Source of the DNA: Silene noctiflora
Lineage: Eukaryota > Streptophyta > Magnoliopsida > Caryophyllales > Caryophyllaceae
Assembly (NCBI GenBank): GCA_009801015.1
Contig: VHZZ01000533.1
Coordinates: 121,521-185,520 of the forward strand
Direction of reading: 5' to 3'
Length of the DNA: 64,000 nucleotides
In this document: positions 1 to 10,977 of the stretch, piece by piece
How the letters are laid out: every line of letters begins with the position of its first letter
Numbering within the stretch: the first letter of the stretch is position 1
Notes under the pieces: generated by a model
What the model saw: only the letters and a program-made list of their open reading frames with translations
What the model was told of the DNA's origin: nothing
Database searches by the model: none
Translations under genes and position numbers: made by a program

Positions 1-1469
1 GATTATTATTAATCGAGGGTATGAGTGATGTCATTAAATTTGTATGGCTACTTTTAAGAATAGTCTCGAAATCTCATTAAGTGTTGTTAATGTTAACTAT
101 TCATTTATCCCGTTCTTGAACTTTCATAAATTTTTCCCTTGAAATAATCATTTTTGTATTGGCTCTTATTTATCATTGAGAACTACTCATATAAATTCAA
201 TACACTATTACGTAATAAAAATTACAATAATATTCAAAAATTACATGGCTTCAAGTAAAAGAAATGAAAGAACCACTAATTCAACCAAGGTTATCATCAC
301 CTAATTCTTACTTTGAATTATTATCTCAATATTACACACCAAAGTATAACTACGAAAATATTAATTTCTATATTGGGGAGGAATAATTCACAAACACGGT
401 ATATATTGTGTCATTGATTTGTTTACTTGTACAAGCTCTTCTTTTTTTGGTATACAACCATTCAATGAAGGGTAAGGACTAAGTAAGGACTTCATGGATT
501 AAGTTTTATTTTTTACGAGTATTTCTTACTTCGTAATTTTTTTATTTTATTTTTAACTGTGCTTAGAAAGTTTAATAAACCTTTTAGGGTCTGCTTTTGA
601 TCGACCTAAGAATTGTTTCACAAAATCATCCATCCTTTTCAGGTTTATTGGTTTTTTAATGAAAAGTATAAGGTTTTGTCACTTGTTCTGTATTTTAAAG
701 GCGAAATAAACTCAATTATGAGTTGTTGATCTTTATAGTGATTGATCATAGAAAAAAGATTATAATTTATTCAAATTGAGTTTGTCATTGATGGCATCGT
801 ATACAAATTACGATTGTCCCTATCAATAAGTCTTGGGCATGGTCTGTCCCTAAAAGTCTCCGAGTTTGTTATCCTTTTATGAAACTTTTTACGGATTTTC
901 TAACATGTGCCCAAGGACACATGTTAATAATTTAATTAGAGAAAAATTATTGAAAATATATGTAATATGTTGAATCTCATATTTATCATAATTAGTGAAA
1001 TAATTTTGAAAATATTTCCTACTTAGATTATTAACATGTGTCTTATAAAAAACTCAATTTTTTATTAGTAATCATATGTGTCATTTTAATGAAAAATTGG
1101 GTAAAATAAAAAGATAGAAAAAGATGATAGAAGTAGGTGGGGTAGTGTACAATGGGACAAGTAGGTAAATAAGGAGAAGAGGACAGTGGGGGCGTACCGC
1201 GTATGGGAAAGGGTAGTATTGACAACCGAAGGTGTGTGGAAGATAGTAGAGCGGGAAGTCGTAATGTCGTATAGACCACGATTCAAGGTCAAATAAGTCA
1301 AGTAAATAAACTGTAAAAAGGGAAAGGAAAGGGGAGGAGATTTTTATTATTATTATTATTTATTAAAATAAACTGGAAGAGGAGGAAGAGGAGTTGCAAA
1401 TCCAGTGCATACTCTGAGATTATTATTATTATTATTATTAGAGGAAAATAAATAAAAAAAATAAAAAAA
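1..1469. other. AT-rich upstream region of the NYN gene
   Basis: No gene is supported here. The stretch is AT-rich, with an inverted-repeat element near 916-1042 (listed separately) and ATT trinucleotide runs at about 1340-1361 and 1418-1440, just before the NYN start codon. The open frames read here on the minus strand are short and low in complexity. The last 100-150 bases before 1470 are presumably promoter and 5' leader of the NYN gene (inference). Confidence 0.5.
916..1042. repeat. MITE-like inverted-repeat element
   Basis: The left end reads GACACATGTTAATAAT and the right end is its reverse complement; about 20 terminal bases match with one difference. The interior is about 85 bp of AT-rich non-coding DNA. 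This is the build of a miniature inverted-repeat transposable element. I could not identify a clear target-site duplication, so family and exact ends are uncertain. A partial copy of the motif (ACATGTG) also lies just left of the element. Confidence 0.45.
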
Positions 1470-3598
1470 ATGGGAGGCGATGAAGGAGGAGCGGAGGAGA
1501 AGGCGGAGTTGGAGTACAGAAGGGCTAAGACTTCGGTGTGGTGGGACATCGAGAACTGCCAAGTTCCTAAAGGCAGCGATCCACACACTATTGCACAGAA
1601 CATCACCGCAGCCCTATCCAAGTTGGATTACGGTGGATCCGTATCCATATCCGCATACGGTGACACCAATCGCATCCCTTCTTCCATTCAGCAGGCTCTC
1701 TCCTCCACCGGCATCTCTCTCAACCACGTTCCTGCCGGTATTCTTTTTCTTCTTGCTCAATTCAGATTTCATTTCTTTATACTGCTTTTCTTTCATTATG
1801 TACTTTATATATTTTTATTATTTCATCTTCTTCCTCTTCTTGTTTAATGTTTTATTAGGTGTTAAAGATGCTAGTGATAAGAAGATTCTAGTTGATATGC
1901 TCTTCTGGGCTGTTGATAACCCTTCCCCTGGCAATTATCTCTTAATCTCTGGTGACCGTGATTTTGCCAACGCCCTCCATCAACTCCGCATGCGCAGATA
2001 TAATATACTTCTTGCCCAACCTGTCAAAGCCTCCCATGCTCTTGTTGCTGCTGCCAAGAGTGTCTGGCTCTGGACCAGCCTTGTTGCCGGCGGTCCTCCT
2101 CTTTCTCGCAATGATTCTCCGCCCCGTCTGCCTCCCAACAATAAGAATTCTAATTCCACTACTACTAATGGTAATTACAACTCCTCTCAACCATCTTCTT
2201 CTCTAATTACTGCTTCAAACCCTAAACTTACCCCCCCTGCCAGACCTGCCTTTGTTCCGGGGGATGTTAAATGTAAGCCTGTCGATGTCCCCAAGACGTC
2301 TATTCCCCCAACTATTCAAAAATCTCTTAGTTTGCCTTCTGCACTTCCCCAGACCGATCCCCCTCAACCACCCAAACCTGTTAGAACAGCCCCTCATGAA
2401 TTCTTTGGTCCTAACCACCCTCTTGCCTCTGCAGGTTGGTCTGCTTCCGGTGGCTTCCCAGGAAATCTCGACCCCTCTGCCAGGAGCAATTCTGACTTTG
2501 CAGCCAATCAGCAGAATTCCTATCCTCTTATGCCTAGGCCCAGCAATCCCCCTGCTCTTTCTGGTACAGCTTCTGGGAACATGTTTCCTCCGGTTGCGCA
2601 TAACCATTCTTTCCGTCCTGCCCAGCCTAGACCTCAAGCCCCTTCTGCTCCCATTTTTAGTAGTGCTCCTGATATGGGTAGACTAAGTATATCTGAACGC
2701 CCGTGTTACGCCCAAAATTCCGTCAATCTTCCGCAACAAGCTGGAAGAGATATTAAGCTTAATCCTTCCAAATATTCAAGTTCTACAAACCGAAACTTAC
2801 CTCAAAAAGGGACCAACAACAACCATATGAATTACTCTCAACGCAATACTTTGAACAGGCAAGCATCTGCTCCTGCTCGTAGCACACATTCCGTATCTGC
2901 ACCCGCTGCTTCTTCAACGTCACTCCCTCGTGCGCAGCAAGGGGCTGGTACCATCTCACCTCCTTCCGAACATGAGCAGGGCCTTGCAGGTCTTGTCTTG
3001 CTTGCCTTGGACAGCCTCAGAAATGACCTGATTACTCCAACAGAAGCAAACATAGTTGATTGTATAAGATTTGGTGATTCTAGGCATCGGAATACTGACG
3101 TCAAGAAGGCTTTGGAATGCGCAATTAACCAAAACATGGTAGAAATACAAACTATGGGTCAAGTTCAGCTTTATCTTCTCAAGAATCAGCCGCGGGTGTG
3201 GTCTTGTGTGAATCCTATGGGTGGCAATCCTAATGAGTTCACCAAGGCAACGTGGGATAAGGTTCAGGAGTTCCTTGTTTCGTCGAATGGAAGATCTGCT
3301 ATAACTGCGTCTGTATGCAGGTGAGAAACAAAGTTCCCTAATCATTTCACCTTTTATTTTTGTTTTCTGGAAGATCATTGCATCCTGCCTTCCACTGACA
3401 ATTCTTAATCTTATACACAGCTATGAAGCTGCATTAATCTTGAAAAATTCGTGCCTGCAAGGCTTTGCACTTGGCCAAGTTATCCGTATATTGAATATGT
3501 CAATTTCTTGCAAACGATGGATAAAACATCGTCAATCAGGATGGCAGCCAGTCATAGTCACGTTAAAGCAGGGTGATACTGGTAAAGCTGATTCCTAA
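1470..3598 (+). CDS. NYN-domain (limkain-b1/MARF1-type) putative RNase with C-terminal OST-HTH-like region
   Basis: Exons 1470-1737, 1859-3320 and 3421-3598 join in frame to a 635-aa protein. The first ~140 residues form an NYN (PIN-like) nuclease domain: the WDIEN motif with Asp26, the DKKILVD segment (Asp96, Asp102) and SGDRDF (Asp122, Asp124) supply the expected metal-binding acids. A long Ser/Pro/Asn-rich linker follows (about 150-460), then a conserved C-terminal region (about 464-630) resembling the OST-HTH/LOTUS winged helices of plant limkain-type proteins, interrupted by intron 2. Family members cleave or bind RNA; some plant relatives act in mitochondria. No clear targeting peptide is visible, so location is open. 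The start codon is the first ATG of an ORF reading directly into the domain, after an ATT/A-rich leader. Family call is firm; substrate is unknown. Confidence 0.88.
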
Positions 3599-5740
3599 TA
3601 AGGTATCAGCCAGGGTGATAGAAGATAATTTAAGTGGTATGCTTATCCTATCACCTATATTTTTCTGGTTTTATTCATTAGTTAATTACAGAAAATGTCG
3701 CTATAGTGGTACTTCGTAGATTTGTTGCAATATAGTCACTGCAGCTCGAAGGAACATGTGATGGGGATTGTTAGCAAGGACGGTGATGATTATGGTTTTA
3801 TATTTGGAGGCTTCATCTTCTCTGGAAAAAGGGAAGGTTACTAGACATTCTCCGAAGGAAACTAAAATTAGTCTTTGAAGAAAATTAAAATTCAGTCTGC
3901 TATAGATAACATCTCTGGTTTATAGTTCTCTAGGAAAAACTCGGGACCAAAAGACTTGTGAAACTAGTCGAACTTGTTATGGGCTTCAATATGAATTATC
4001 AAACTGTTCTTAGTATTAATGTCGGGAAGCTTAGCGTTGCTTGATACGGGCAAGGATATATAGGATAGTATGAAGAACATACTATGTTTCTTGTTGGCTT
4101 TGGATAAGACAGCTGGGAGGTTTACAATATTACTAGTCTGGTTGCTTCTTTTTCTGGTATCGTTTATCAACAATGATCTAGGTCGTCAGTTGTCATTGGA
4201 ACTGACAGTCTGCAACTGCTGTCAATGAAGACTAAAGAGAGAAAATAGTAGTTAAAAATATCTTGGAAGGACAAAACTTCAACTTACTGGATTCCACGAC
4301 GATGGATGGATGAGATGAACTATGCCGGAACAGTGTGCTTTTTTGCTTGTTACCATTTTGTGACCTTGTGTTTTGACTTGCGAGCGGGAGGCACAAGGCA
4401 GAGCTTACTTTTTGAGCAAAATGTTTCTATGGAACTTTGGGAGACACTTTATTTTAGCGCTACGATGGATGGAATATTGTGGTTATCTACTCTTACTGTT
4501 TTAATTCTCGTCCTATGTAAATTTGCGTTTTATTAGTGTTATGAACTTATTCCTTGGCTTGTCATTGTTTTCTTAGTTGGTCTTTGCGTCCCTAATCCTT
4601 TAACGGACTGGGGGTAAGGGTCTGATTGTATCTTTGAATGCATTTCAAATTATGCAAATCCTTTGTGGAGAACTTTCTAAGACTGTTACTTATCTTGCTT
4701 TTCTGCTTTGATTGTTTGGCGAATTCTAACGAGTTATCTACTGTTTTTTTTATCGCGGAGCAAGGGGTTGTGCGTCTATAACCCTCACTGGCTATGTGGC
4801 TGCTACAGGTCTGAGTTACTCCAGGCCGTAGTTTTAAAAGGGGCAAAGTGCACCAAAGCAACAATGGCATAGTAGTGCCTCTTGGTTGTGCCTTGCGAAA
4901 AAGACGCATTTAAAGCACCTCGATACATTTTCACCAGTGACTCCTTGAACGTTGTTCTTAAAAGTTGTTAAAGTATACCTTTCAAAACTGAGATTTATAT
5001 TTGGGAGCCAACAATACTGTGTGCAGACTATGCATTTGGCTTAGAAAACAACATGACGTAAATCTGGCCAAAAACTACTAAAATCCCAGGTTAATTTTTG
5101 AAAGACTTGAGCAAATCACTCCAGCATGTATAGTAAAAGGCAATAAACAGTTTAGAGATGCGATCGAGAGGGCAGGTTGTGGAGTCTGCCAAGGAGCACA
5201 ACGAGGCAGCAGAATGATGCGCTAATCCTGGGAAGAAAAGAATGGATCAAACAGAAGAGATCCAAATTTCCAAGGTTGTGCAAGAGAAATTAAAACTGTA
5301 AATACTTGATGAACTCTCTTCCACTAGCGTTTTGAGGATATTATAGCCCTAATTTAGCTGGACCTGCAGTTAAACATTTGTGCAATATCCTTCATGTTTG
5401 GCCGGCCGGTGTGTAAATTTCATCAACAATGGAAGTTATCGAATTCAGATCATAAGAACAGGAGAGAGCTACGAGTAATAAAGAGGTAAAATCCAACTTT
5501 CTGTCGGCAGCAGGTGCCGTAAGTCTGACAACATGAATACATTTTCACGTTTATACTTGTACTCACTACTCATTCACAGACTGAAAAGGTATACAAGCGA
5601 GAGCTGCGACTATCTTTTATGTGCATCAACGCAACTCTGATACAAAGTTGTGCGCTAATAGAAGAATGGAACTTGTCTACCATGAAGATGAGCCTCACTA
5701 GGTAACGTCATCCACGCCACATAGACTATTCATCTCCTGA
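3599..5740. other. Intergenic region, no gene recognised
   Basis: About 2.1 kb between the tail ends of the NYN gene and the J-domain gene, which converge here. It must contain both 3' UTRs. I see short unconnected open frames (for example 4306-4536) but no recognisable domain, RNA gene or element. A spliced 3' UTR of the NYN gene in the first few hundred bases is possible, but nothing shows it. Confidence 0.4.
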
Positions 5741-6588
5741 TCAGGGAAGGAAGGGATTATGTGACGGATTCGATTCTTGTTCCTTTCTGTAAGCCCTGAG
5801 AAACAAAGCCAAAAAAAGTAAGAGATAACAGTCATATACAAGTGGAATAAGGCAATAATTAGAAGTAATGAAGAGATTAGCACCTGGCAACACTGAAACC
5901 TCCAAGTCCTACGGTACCGAGAACGATGAAAAGGAAGGGCAGGCCAACCAAAGGATGTCTTCCACCTCCATTAGCCCTTGGAACCCCGGTGTTGACAACT
6001 CGTGTGTAGTAGGAAACTAAAACAAAGGCAAAGTAATGAGGAATTGAGTTGGGCAAAGGTAGTTGAATATTGAAGAGTGTGAAAAAGGGATAAAGGCATT
6101 ACCGGAATGAGACCTTTCCTGAGCTGCAAATACCAAACCGACAGATTAATTGAATCCTTGCGTTTAGATGATGATATAAACTAATGAGATGAGATGAGAT
6201 GAGATAATCAATCAATTAATTAATTAATTAATTACCGGTCAAGAGGCAAGTATAGGCTTCTGAAATCTGCGGGGAAAAAGAAGCATAATAATATAAATAT
6301 ATATAATATTCCGTAGAAGAAAAGCAGAGAAAGAAAGGGAGGAGTGAGAGGAGTACCATTTTAAAACGAGATTCAGCGAAGGTCCTTTGAGGCTCTGGAA
6401 AACGATCAGGGTGAACATCCCAAACCTTGTTTTTATAAGCGGCTTTGATCTGCAAATTCAAATATACAACGGAATTGAATTGAATTGAATTTGAATTTTA
6501 AATAACAAATTGAAAAACAAACCTGAGAAGCGGTGGGGCGAGATTGCGGATCAAATCCTAGAAGAAGCCTCGCCTCACCACTCTTCAT
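5741..6588 (-). CDS. Small J-domain protein with a C-terminal membrane anchor
   Basis: Six exons on the minus strand (6523-6588, 6357-6449, 6236-6266, 6103-6123, 5884-6016, 5741-5795) join to 132 codons plus stop; one exon is only 21 bp. Residues 6-63 form a J domain: LLLGF at the start, helix II basic residues, the HPD signature at 35-37, and the ISEAYTCL helix III motif at 54-61. J domains stimulate the ATPase of Hsp70. A single hydrophobic segment at about 92-114 is followed by a short charged tail, so the protein is probably tail- or C-anchored with the J domain in the cytosol or matrix. There is no zinc-finger or client-binding domain, as in DnaJ class C proteins. The splice sites all follow GT-AG. 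The specific orthologue is not recognised. Confidence 0.82.
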
Positions 6589-8103
6589 CTTTCTTTTACT
6601 CTTAATTTAAACAATCTCTCTCTCTCTTTCTCTCTCCGCGTCTTCCTTTTTGAGCCATACATATTACTTGCATACTTTCCCTGCTTAATTACTACAACAC
6701 GCTACGAATCGGGTGGCAACTGCTAACCGACCCAATTTCAACTAGTACTAGGGCGGGTTCGGACACAATATCGACTTCGAACTCACCTAAACTTAAAACT
6801 CGAAAATGCTTAACAAATATAATAAAAATATAGTCGTAAAATAAAATTTGATTTAAAAAATAAATTTGCAAAATATTAAAGTTCGGAATCGGCTCTAATT
6901 TGGTAAAGCTCGGCTCGGAATTAGTATTGACGATTTTAAGTCGAGCTTTGACCGAGCTAATTCCAAGGTTTTTATAAGTTTTGTTTTTCATGGCAAATGT
7001 CAATTATGATGGTAAAATAAATGTTATTTTATTGCTATACTAGGGATTAGAATAGAATTGGTGAGAAGATAGATATTATTCATCCAAGTGATATTATGAA
7101 AGGAAAATGTAGTTGATAGTAAATATAGAGAAGATTTATTGCCAGTTTCATACAAAAATACGGAAATTTAAAAACCTGATGGGATAAAATATGAGTATTT
7201 CAGTTATCATATTTTCATGAAACTATATAAATGACGTTCTAACGTTGGACTTACTTCTTTCAAAAATTCCCATCATTTTCTATAGGTAATTGTCAATTCA
7301 AGTGTAATTAAGTTCCTACATAGACATCTTCAATTTGTTCAACGAAACTTATTTGAAATTCTTGGAGCAAGTATAACGGTGGAACTATAAAAATAAAGTT
7401 TTTTGCATTGTACGTCGCAAAAAAATAGTTTTTTTATTTAAGAATCAAGTTATTTGATAACTTAAAGAAAGTAATTTTTTTAGGGAGATAAGAAAATTAA
7501 TAGTGAGTTTTAATTATAAACTAGTTCTTAACTTTAGTAATTGACAAAAAAAGAATTTGGCGTAAAAAGAATTTTATATAAAAAATTTCCATTACACTTG
7601 CTTAGGAAATTTTATAGGATTATAATTCGAGTGCATTTATTCATTCACCATTTACATAATTGAGGTTAGCATCAGAAATCAGAAGAGTCGCAATGTTGGA
7701 CGATCTCGGAGCATTTATCTCTTCATTATGTTGAGTCAAAACTTCAAGTAGGCAATTGCTTGCATTAGTGAAAAAACCAATAATTAGAATTGTATACAAT
7801 TTTTAGAGGAGAAAAATGAGGAGATCCAAGAAATAAAAGCGTTGTTTTATTTTCTAAATATAAGATGCTGAATCTGAGAAAATTTAAAATTAGTAATCAT
7901 GAATTTTGTGGTATAAAGAGGCACCAAAATAATACTGCTAATATTGCATTGCCACAATTAGAGAGGGAAGGGAGAGCGATAGAGCTGTAACATCACTTAA
8001 CTCTCTTTTCCTCTGTCTTATGTATAGGCACTAATAAATAATAATTAGGATTTTGCATTAGTTGCAGAAAAATAAAACAAACAAACAAAAAAAAAAAAAA
8101 AAA
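6589..8103. other. Intergenic, divergent promoter region between J-protein and PMEI genes
   Basis: The two genes diverge, so both promoters and 5' leaders must lie here. A CT-rich run (about 6609-6635) sits just upstream of the J-protein start, as is common in plant 5' leaders. The rest is AT-rich with no convincing coding potential or repeat structure that I could identify. Confidence 0.4.
7912..7918 (+). promoter_or_regulatory. Possible TATA box of the PMEI gene
   Basis: TATAAAG lies about 190 bases before the start codon at 8104. A start site about 30 bases downstream would give a leader of roughly 155 bases ending in a long A run (8088-8103). Position and sequence suit a plant TATA box; nothing else supports it. 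Confidence 0.3.
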
Positions 8104-8673
8104 ATGGACGGGCGAACGATGGTTGCAAGGTTGATTATAGCCTTATTCATAGTGGTGAATGCACAAGCCCACAAGAATGGAGGAGGTGATTCTACAGCAA
8201 AGATGTTGGAGACCCTATGTGGCGTCGCAACCTACAAGGATGCATGTATCAAGAACCTTCAAGCCACGGCAGATAGCCAAGGTGTAACCCCACAAACGCT
8301 TGTCGAAAGAGGGGTGAAGCTTGCTTTAGATGAGATGGCCAAGGCCTCCGCCAACCCTGCACTCAAAAGCTGTAAGCACCTGCTGGAACAAGCCAAGGAC
8401 CGTCTGCAAGAAGCCATGACCCAAGTTTGCGACGCCAATAACTTTAAGGACCAAGCTCAATTGTTTAACATTCGCATCGAGCTCGGTGATGTCAACACCT
8501 TCGCTACTACTTGTGTTGATGAGGCTCCTCCTCAGCTCCAGCAACTTTTCAAGGCCGGAACCAGCTCTGCCACCCAACTTAGCATTGACATGCTCGACGT
8601 TATCACCATTTTTAATCAGCAGCTCTCTCACCAATTTCTTCTTCCCAACCGTCGCCTTCTTGCCTCTTCTTGA
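8104..8673 (+). CDS. Secreted PMEI-domain protein, probably an orphan pectin methylesterase pro-region
   Basis: A single-exon gene of 189 aa. Residues 1-22 form a signal peptide, implying secretion to the cell wall. The body is a plant invertase/pectin methylesterase inhibitor four-helix bundle: Cys39 and Cys48 flank a short hairpin, and Cys90 (LKSC) and Cys137 (TTCVDE) are the second conserved pair; Cys109 is extra. PMEI proteins bind and block pectin methylesterase, controlling wall methylesterification. The C-terminus is unusual: it ends NRRLLASS, and RRLL is the processing motif that joins the inhibitor-like pro-region to the catalytic domain in type-I PMEs. No PME catalytic domain follows before the next gene. 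The protein may therefore be a former PME pro-peptide now standing alone. An upstream in-frame ATG (8062) would add 14 Lys/Asn-rich residues and spoil the signal peptide, so 8104 is preferred. Confidence 0.85.
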   Translation: MDGRTMVARLIIALFIVVNAQAHKNGGGDSTAKMLETLCGVATYKDACIKNLQATADSQGVTPQTLVERGVKLALDEMAKASANPALKSCKHLLEQAKDRLQEAMTQVCDANNFKDQAQLFNIRIELGDVNTFATTCVDEAPPQLQQLFKAGTSSATQLSIDMLDVITIFNQQLSHQFLLPNRRLLASS

Positions 8674-9242
8674 TTCATCTGCGTTACACCTTTTATTTTT
8701 TCTATTAATCCATTATGAAAGTTATGTAATCTTGCTTGTGATCGAAATCACACAAGTAACCTAAAAAAACCAAAATTACTACTGTATGCTTCTATTTGTT
8801 TGCTTAAATTATGAAGCTTTCATCACGACTAATACGCGTAATCATTTGAAACCAGTAGCGATGGATGAAACAACGGATAACTAAACGAAAGAAGGATAAC
8901 AGGGCTGAAAATCAATATAAGAGCGATAACATAGAAGGAAAACAGGTAATACTAAAATTCAGTATTACATGTAGCTAGAATGCCATACTGCCATTAGCTT
9001 AGGAAGGCATCATCCATGAAGGAAAATATTTAAACATAGAATTGTGATTACTTTCATACAGCTGGGACAATATAACAATGATTTACAAATAAGTCACCAA
9101 TTTGTAGTTGTTTAATTCAAACTATGAATGGAGATTCTAAACCTGCATATATCTGCAATTCCTGAGCTATCTTATACTTGCGTCACATTTTGACAGACAA
9201 GTAGGTAGCAGCATCTATTTGGCATATTTCAGCAAAAGTTTA
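8674..9242. other. Short convergent intergenic spacer
   Basis: 569 bases between the tails of the PMEI gene (+) and the K+ channel gene (-). It must carry both 3' UTRs. I see no PME catalytic-domain remnant, RNA gene or repeat in it. Confidence 0.4.
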
Positions 9243-10455
9243 TCAGTGATGATTCTGCAAGAGATCGGGTAAAGTTATCCTCCCCATGTTGTTGGGATCG
9301 AGCTTACTGAATTGATTGCAAATTTGAGATATATCCTGTTCTCCTATCTTACCCATCTCTTTAAGCTTGTAAATAACATACTCTGATTTACTGCAAATTT
9401 AAGGCAAATAACATTCAACCACACGCACAAAAAGAAGCATGTTAGAGTTGAGAAATAAGGAATGGAAATCAAAAGAAGCAGAAGAGGAAGAGGGTACTTG
9501 ATGAAGTTGTTGTTGTTGATATTGGCAGCAAACAAATCCTGAGGAGTGATATCTCTCTGGAGAACCCACTTAGCAAGAGTGCGCTGGCGCTTGTCAATAC
9601 GAGCCTCGACAAGGAAGAGGAAGGCGCGGGCGACAGCGAGGGTGGAAAGGAGAAGCCAGATGGAGGCGAAGAGGCGGCCAGAGAGAGTGGAGAAGGCCCT
9701 GTCCCCGTAACCAACGGTGGTGACAGAGAGGGCGGAGAGGTAGAGGGAGTCAATGAAAGAAAGGCCCTCAAAAAAGAAGAGAAAGAGGGAGCCAATGCCG
9801 ATGCAGAGAACGACAACGAAGAGGGCAAGGGCGACCTTGAGGCGGATGCGCATGCGGCCTTTGCGGAGGTCGACAAGGAGGAGGTTATGGTGGTGGATGT
9901 CAGCGAGAATGGACTTCTCCTGTTGATCAAGGACGTAATTGAGGACGCTGGCGAGGAGAATGTCGATGAAACCAAAGCCGACGAGGACGAAGGCGCAGAC
10001 AAAGAGCTTAGTGGAGGAAGTGAGGGGAGTGATGTCACCGTAGCCGATGGTAGACATGGTGACGATGCAGAAGTAGAGAGCGTCAACAAGTGGATGAGTC
10101 TCAACACCTGAGAACTTATCCCTGTTAAGTCCGTAAACAAGAGCACCCATTAACAGGTACACAATCAGAAGCACGGTTGCTTGCTGAGCTGGACTACTAC
10201 TACTACTACTACCAACACCAATCTTTGATTCTTCTAAATCTGAATCTTCATCTTCATCTTCATCTTCCTTCTCCTTTGCTGCTTGCGCTTGCATCTCTCT
10301 CAGTACAGCCGCCATATCCATAGCCGGAGCTGTTTTACACCTGTGCAGCCCCGATTTCGATCTCGGCAGCTGCTCACTCGGGATTGGGGCACTACATGCC
10401 GATGATAACTCCTTGTCTTCATCTCTTTCTTTTTCTTTTTCTTTTTCTTTGGAAA

Positions 10456-10499
<44 letters not shown>

Positions 10500-10546
10500 A
10501 TAGGCAAGAAGAGAGGCTGCCTTTCCTCCTCCTCCTCCCCCATCAT
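9243..10546 (-). CDS. TPK: Two-pore K+ channel (TPK/KCO family)
   Basis: Exons 9498-10546 and 9243-9390 (minus strand) join to 398 aa; the codon for Asn at the junction is split after two bases. The channel has two pore loops with K+ selectivity signatures, TIGYGD (166-171) and TVGYGD (277-282), and four hydrophobic spans around 122-141, 180-202, 237-259 and 290-312. This is the plant TPK layout, and family members work in vacuolar or thylakoid membranes. The N-terminus is long, acidic and low-complexity (14 Ser in a row at 17-30 from a TCA microsatellite). A basic RSKSG...KTAP stretch at 62-74 is where 14-3-3 sites sit in relatives. The last 50 residues hold one degenerate EF-hand-like loop (DPNNMGRITLPD). 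GYGD in both pores excludes the inward-rectifier-like KCO3 type. Which TPK paralogue it is cannot be settled by eye; it looks closest to the TPK3/TPK5 side. Confidence 0.9.
10457..10498. repeat. GAT/ATC microsatellite coding poly-Ser
   Basis: Fourteen tandem GAT units (plus strand) encode the 14-serine run near the N-terminus of the K+ channel on the minus strand. Length changes here would stay in frame and alter only the serine count. Confidence 0.85.
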
Positions 10547-10977
10547 CCTCCTTTCACTTGCTTATTTTTCGACTCAATTAACACGCCTTTTTATTTATTC
10601 ATTTATTTATTTATTTAAGTTACATTTCTCACTATCCCACCAACCAACACATGACACGCCCTCATTTCTTTGACTTAATCCTACCAAATTACCATTTGCA
10701 TTTATTTTCATTTTTATTTTTATTTTTATACTCCTTACCTTTGTATGGATCATTCCGTTTCTTCTGTGATGCTTGTTTCATCTTCAATTTTGTAACATAC
10801 CCCTCGGTTATACGTTAGCAAATAATCCGTATTATGAAATGAGTCATCTTACATATTTCTGATACAACAAGATTTAGATCTGTTAAATGATTTACACACT
10901 TTAAACTAACTATTAAGTTACAGCTGCAACTTAGCAAAATGACCCCCATTCTCTACCAATCACCCTAACCGAGCTCA
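10547..10977. other. Promoter-side spacer of the K+ channel gene
   Basis: 431 bases between the 5' end of the K+ channel gene and the 3' end of the NIP30-like gene, both on the minus strand. It holds TTTA-rich stretches (about 10585-10617) and a TTTTA run near 10703-10727. No coding potential is visible. Confidence 0.4.

Noticed and set aside
2215-2637. Arg-rich 140-codon frame on the minus strand
   Set aside because: Antisense shadow of the NYN gene's Pro/Ser-rich linker, with no independent support.
9469-10146. 225-codon Ser-rich open frame on the minus strand
   Set aside because: It is an out-of-frame shadow of the K+ channel coding exon; its Ser/Leu/Pro-rich product shows no domain.
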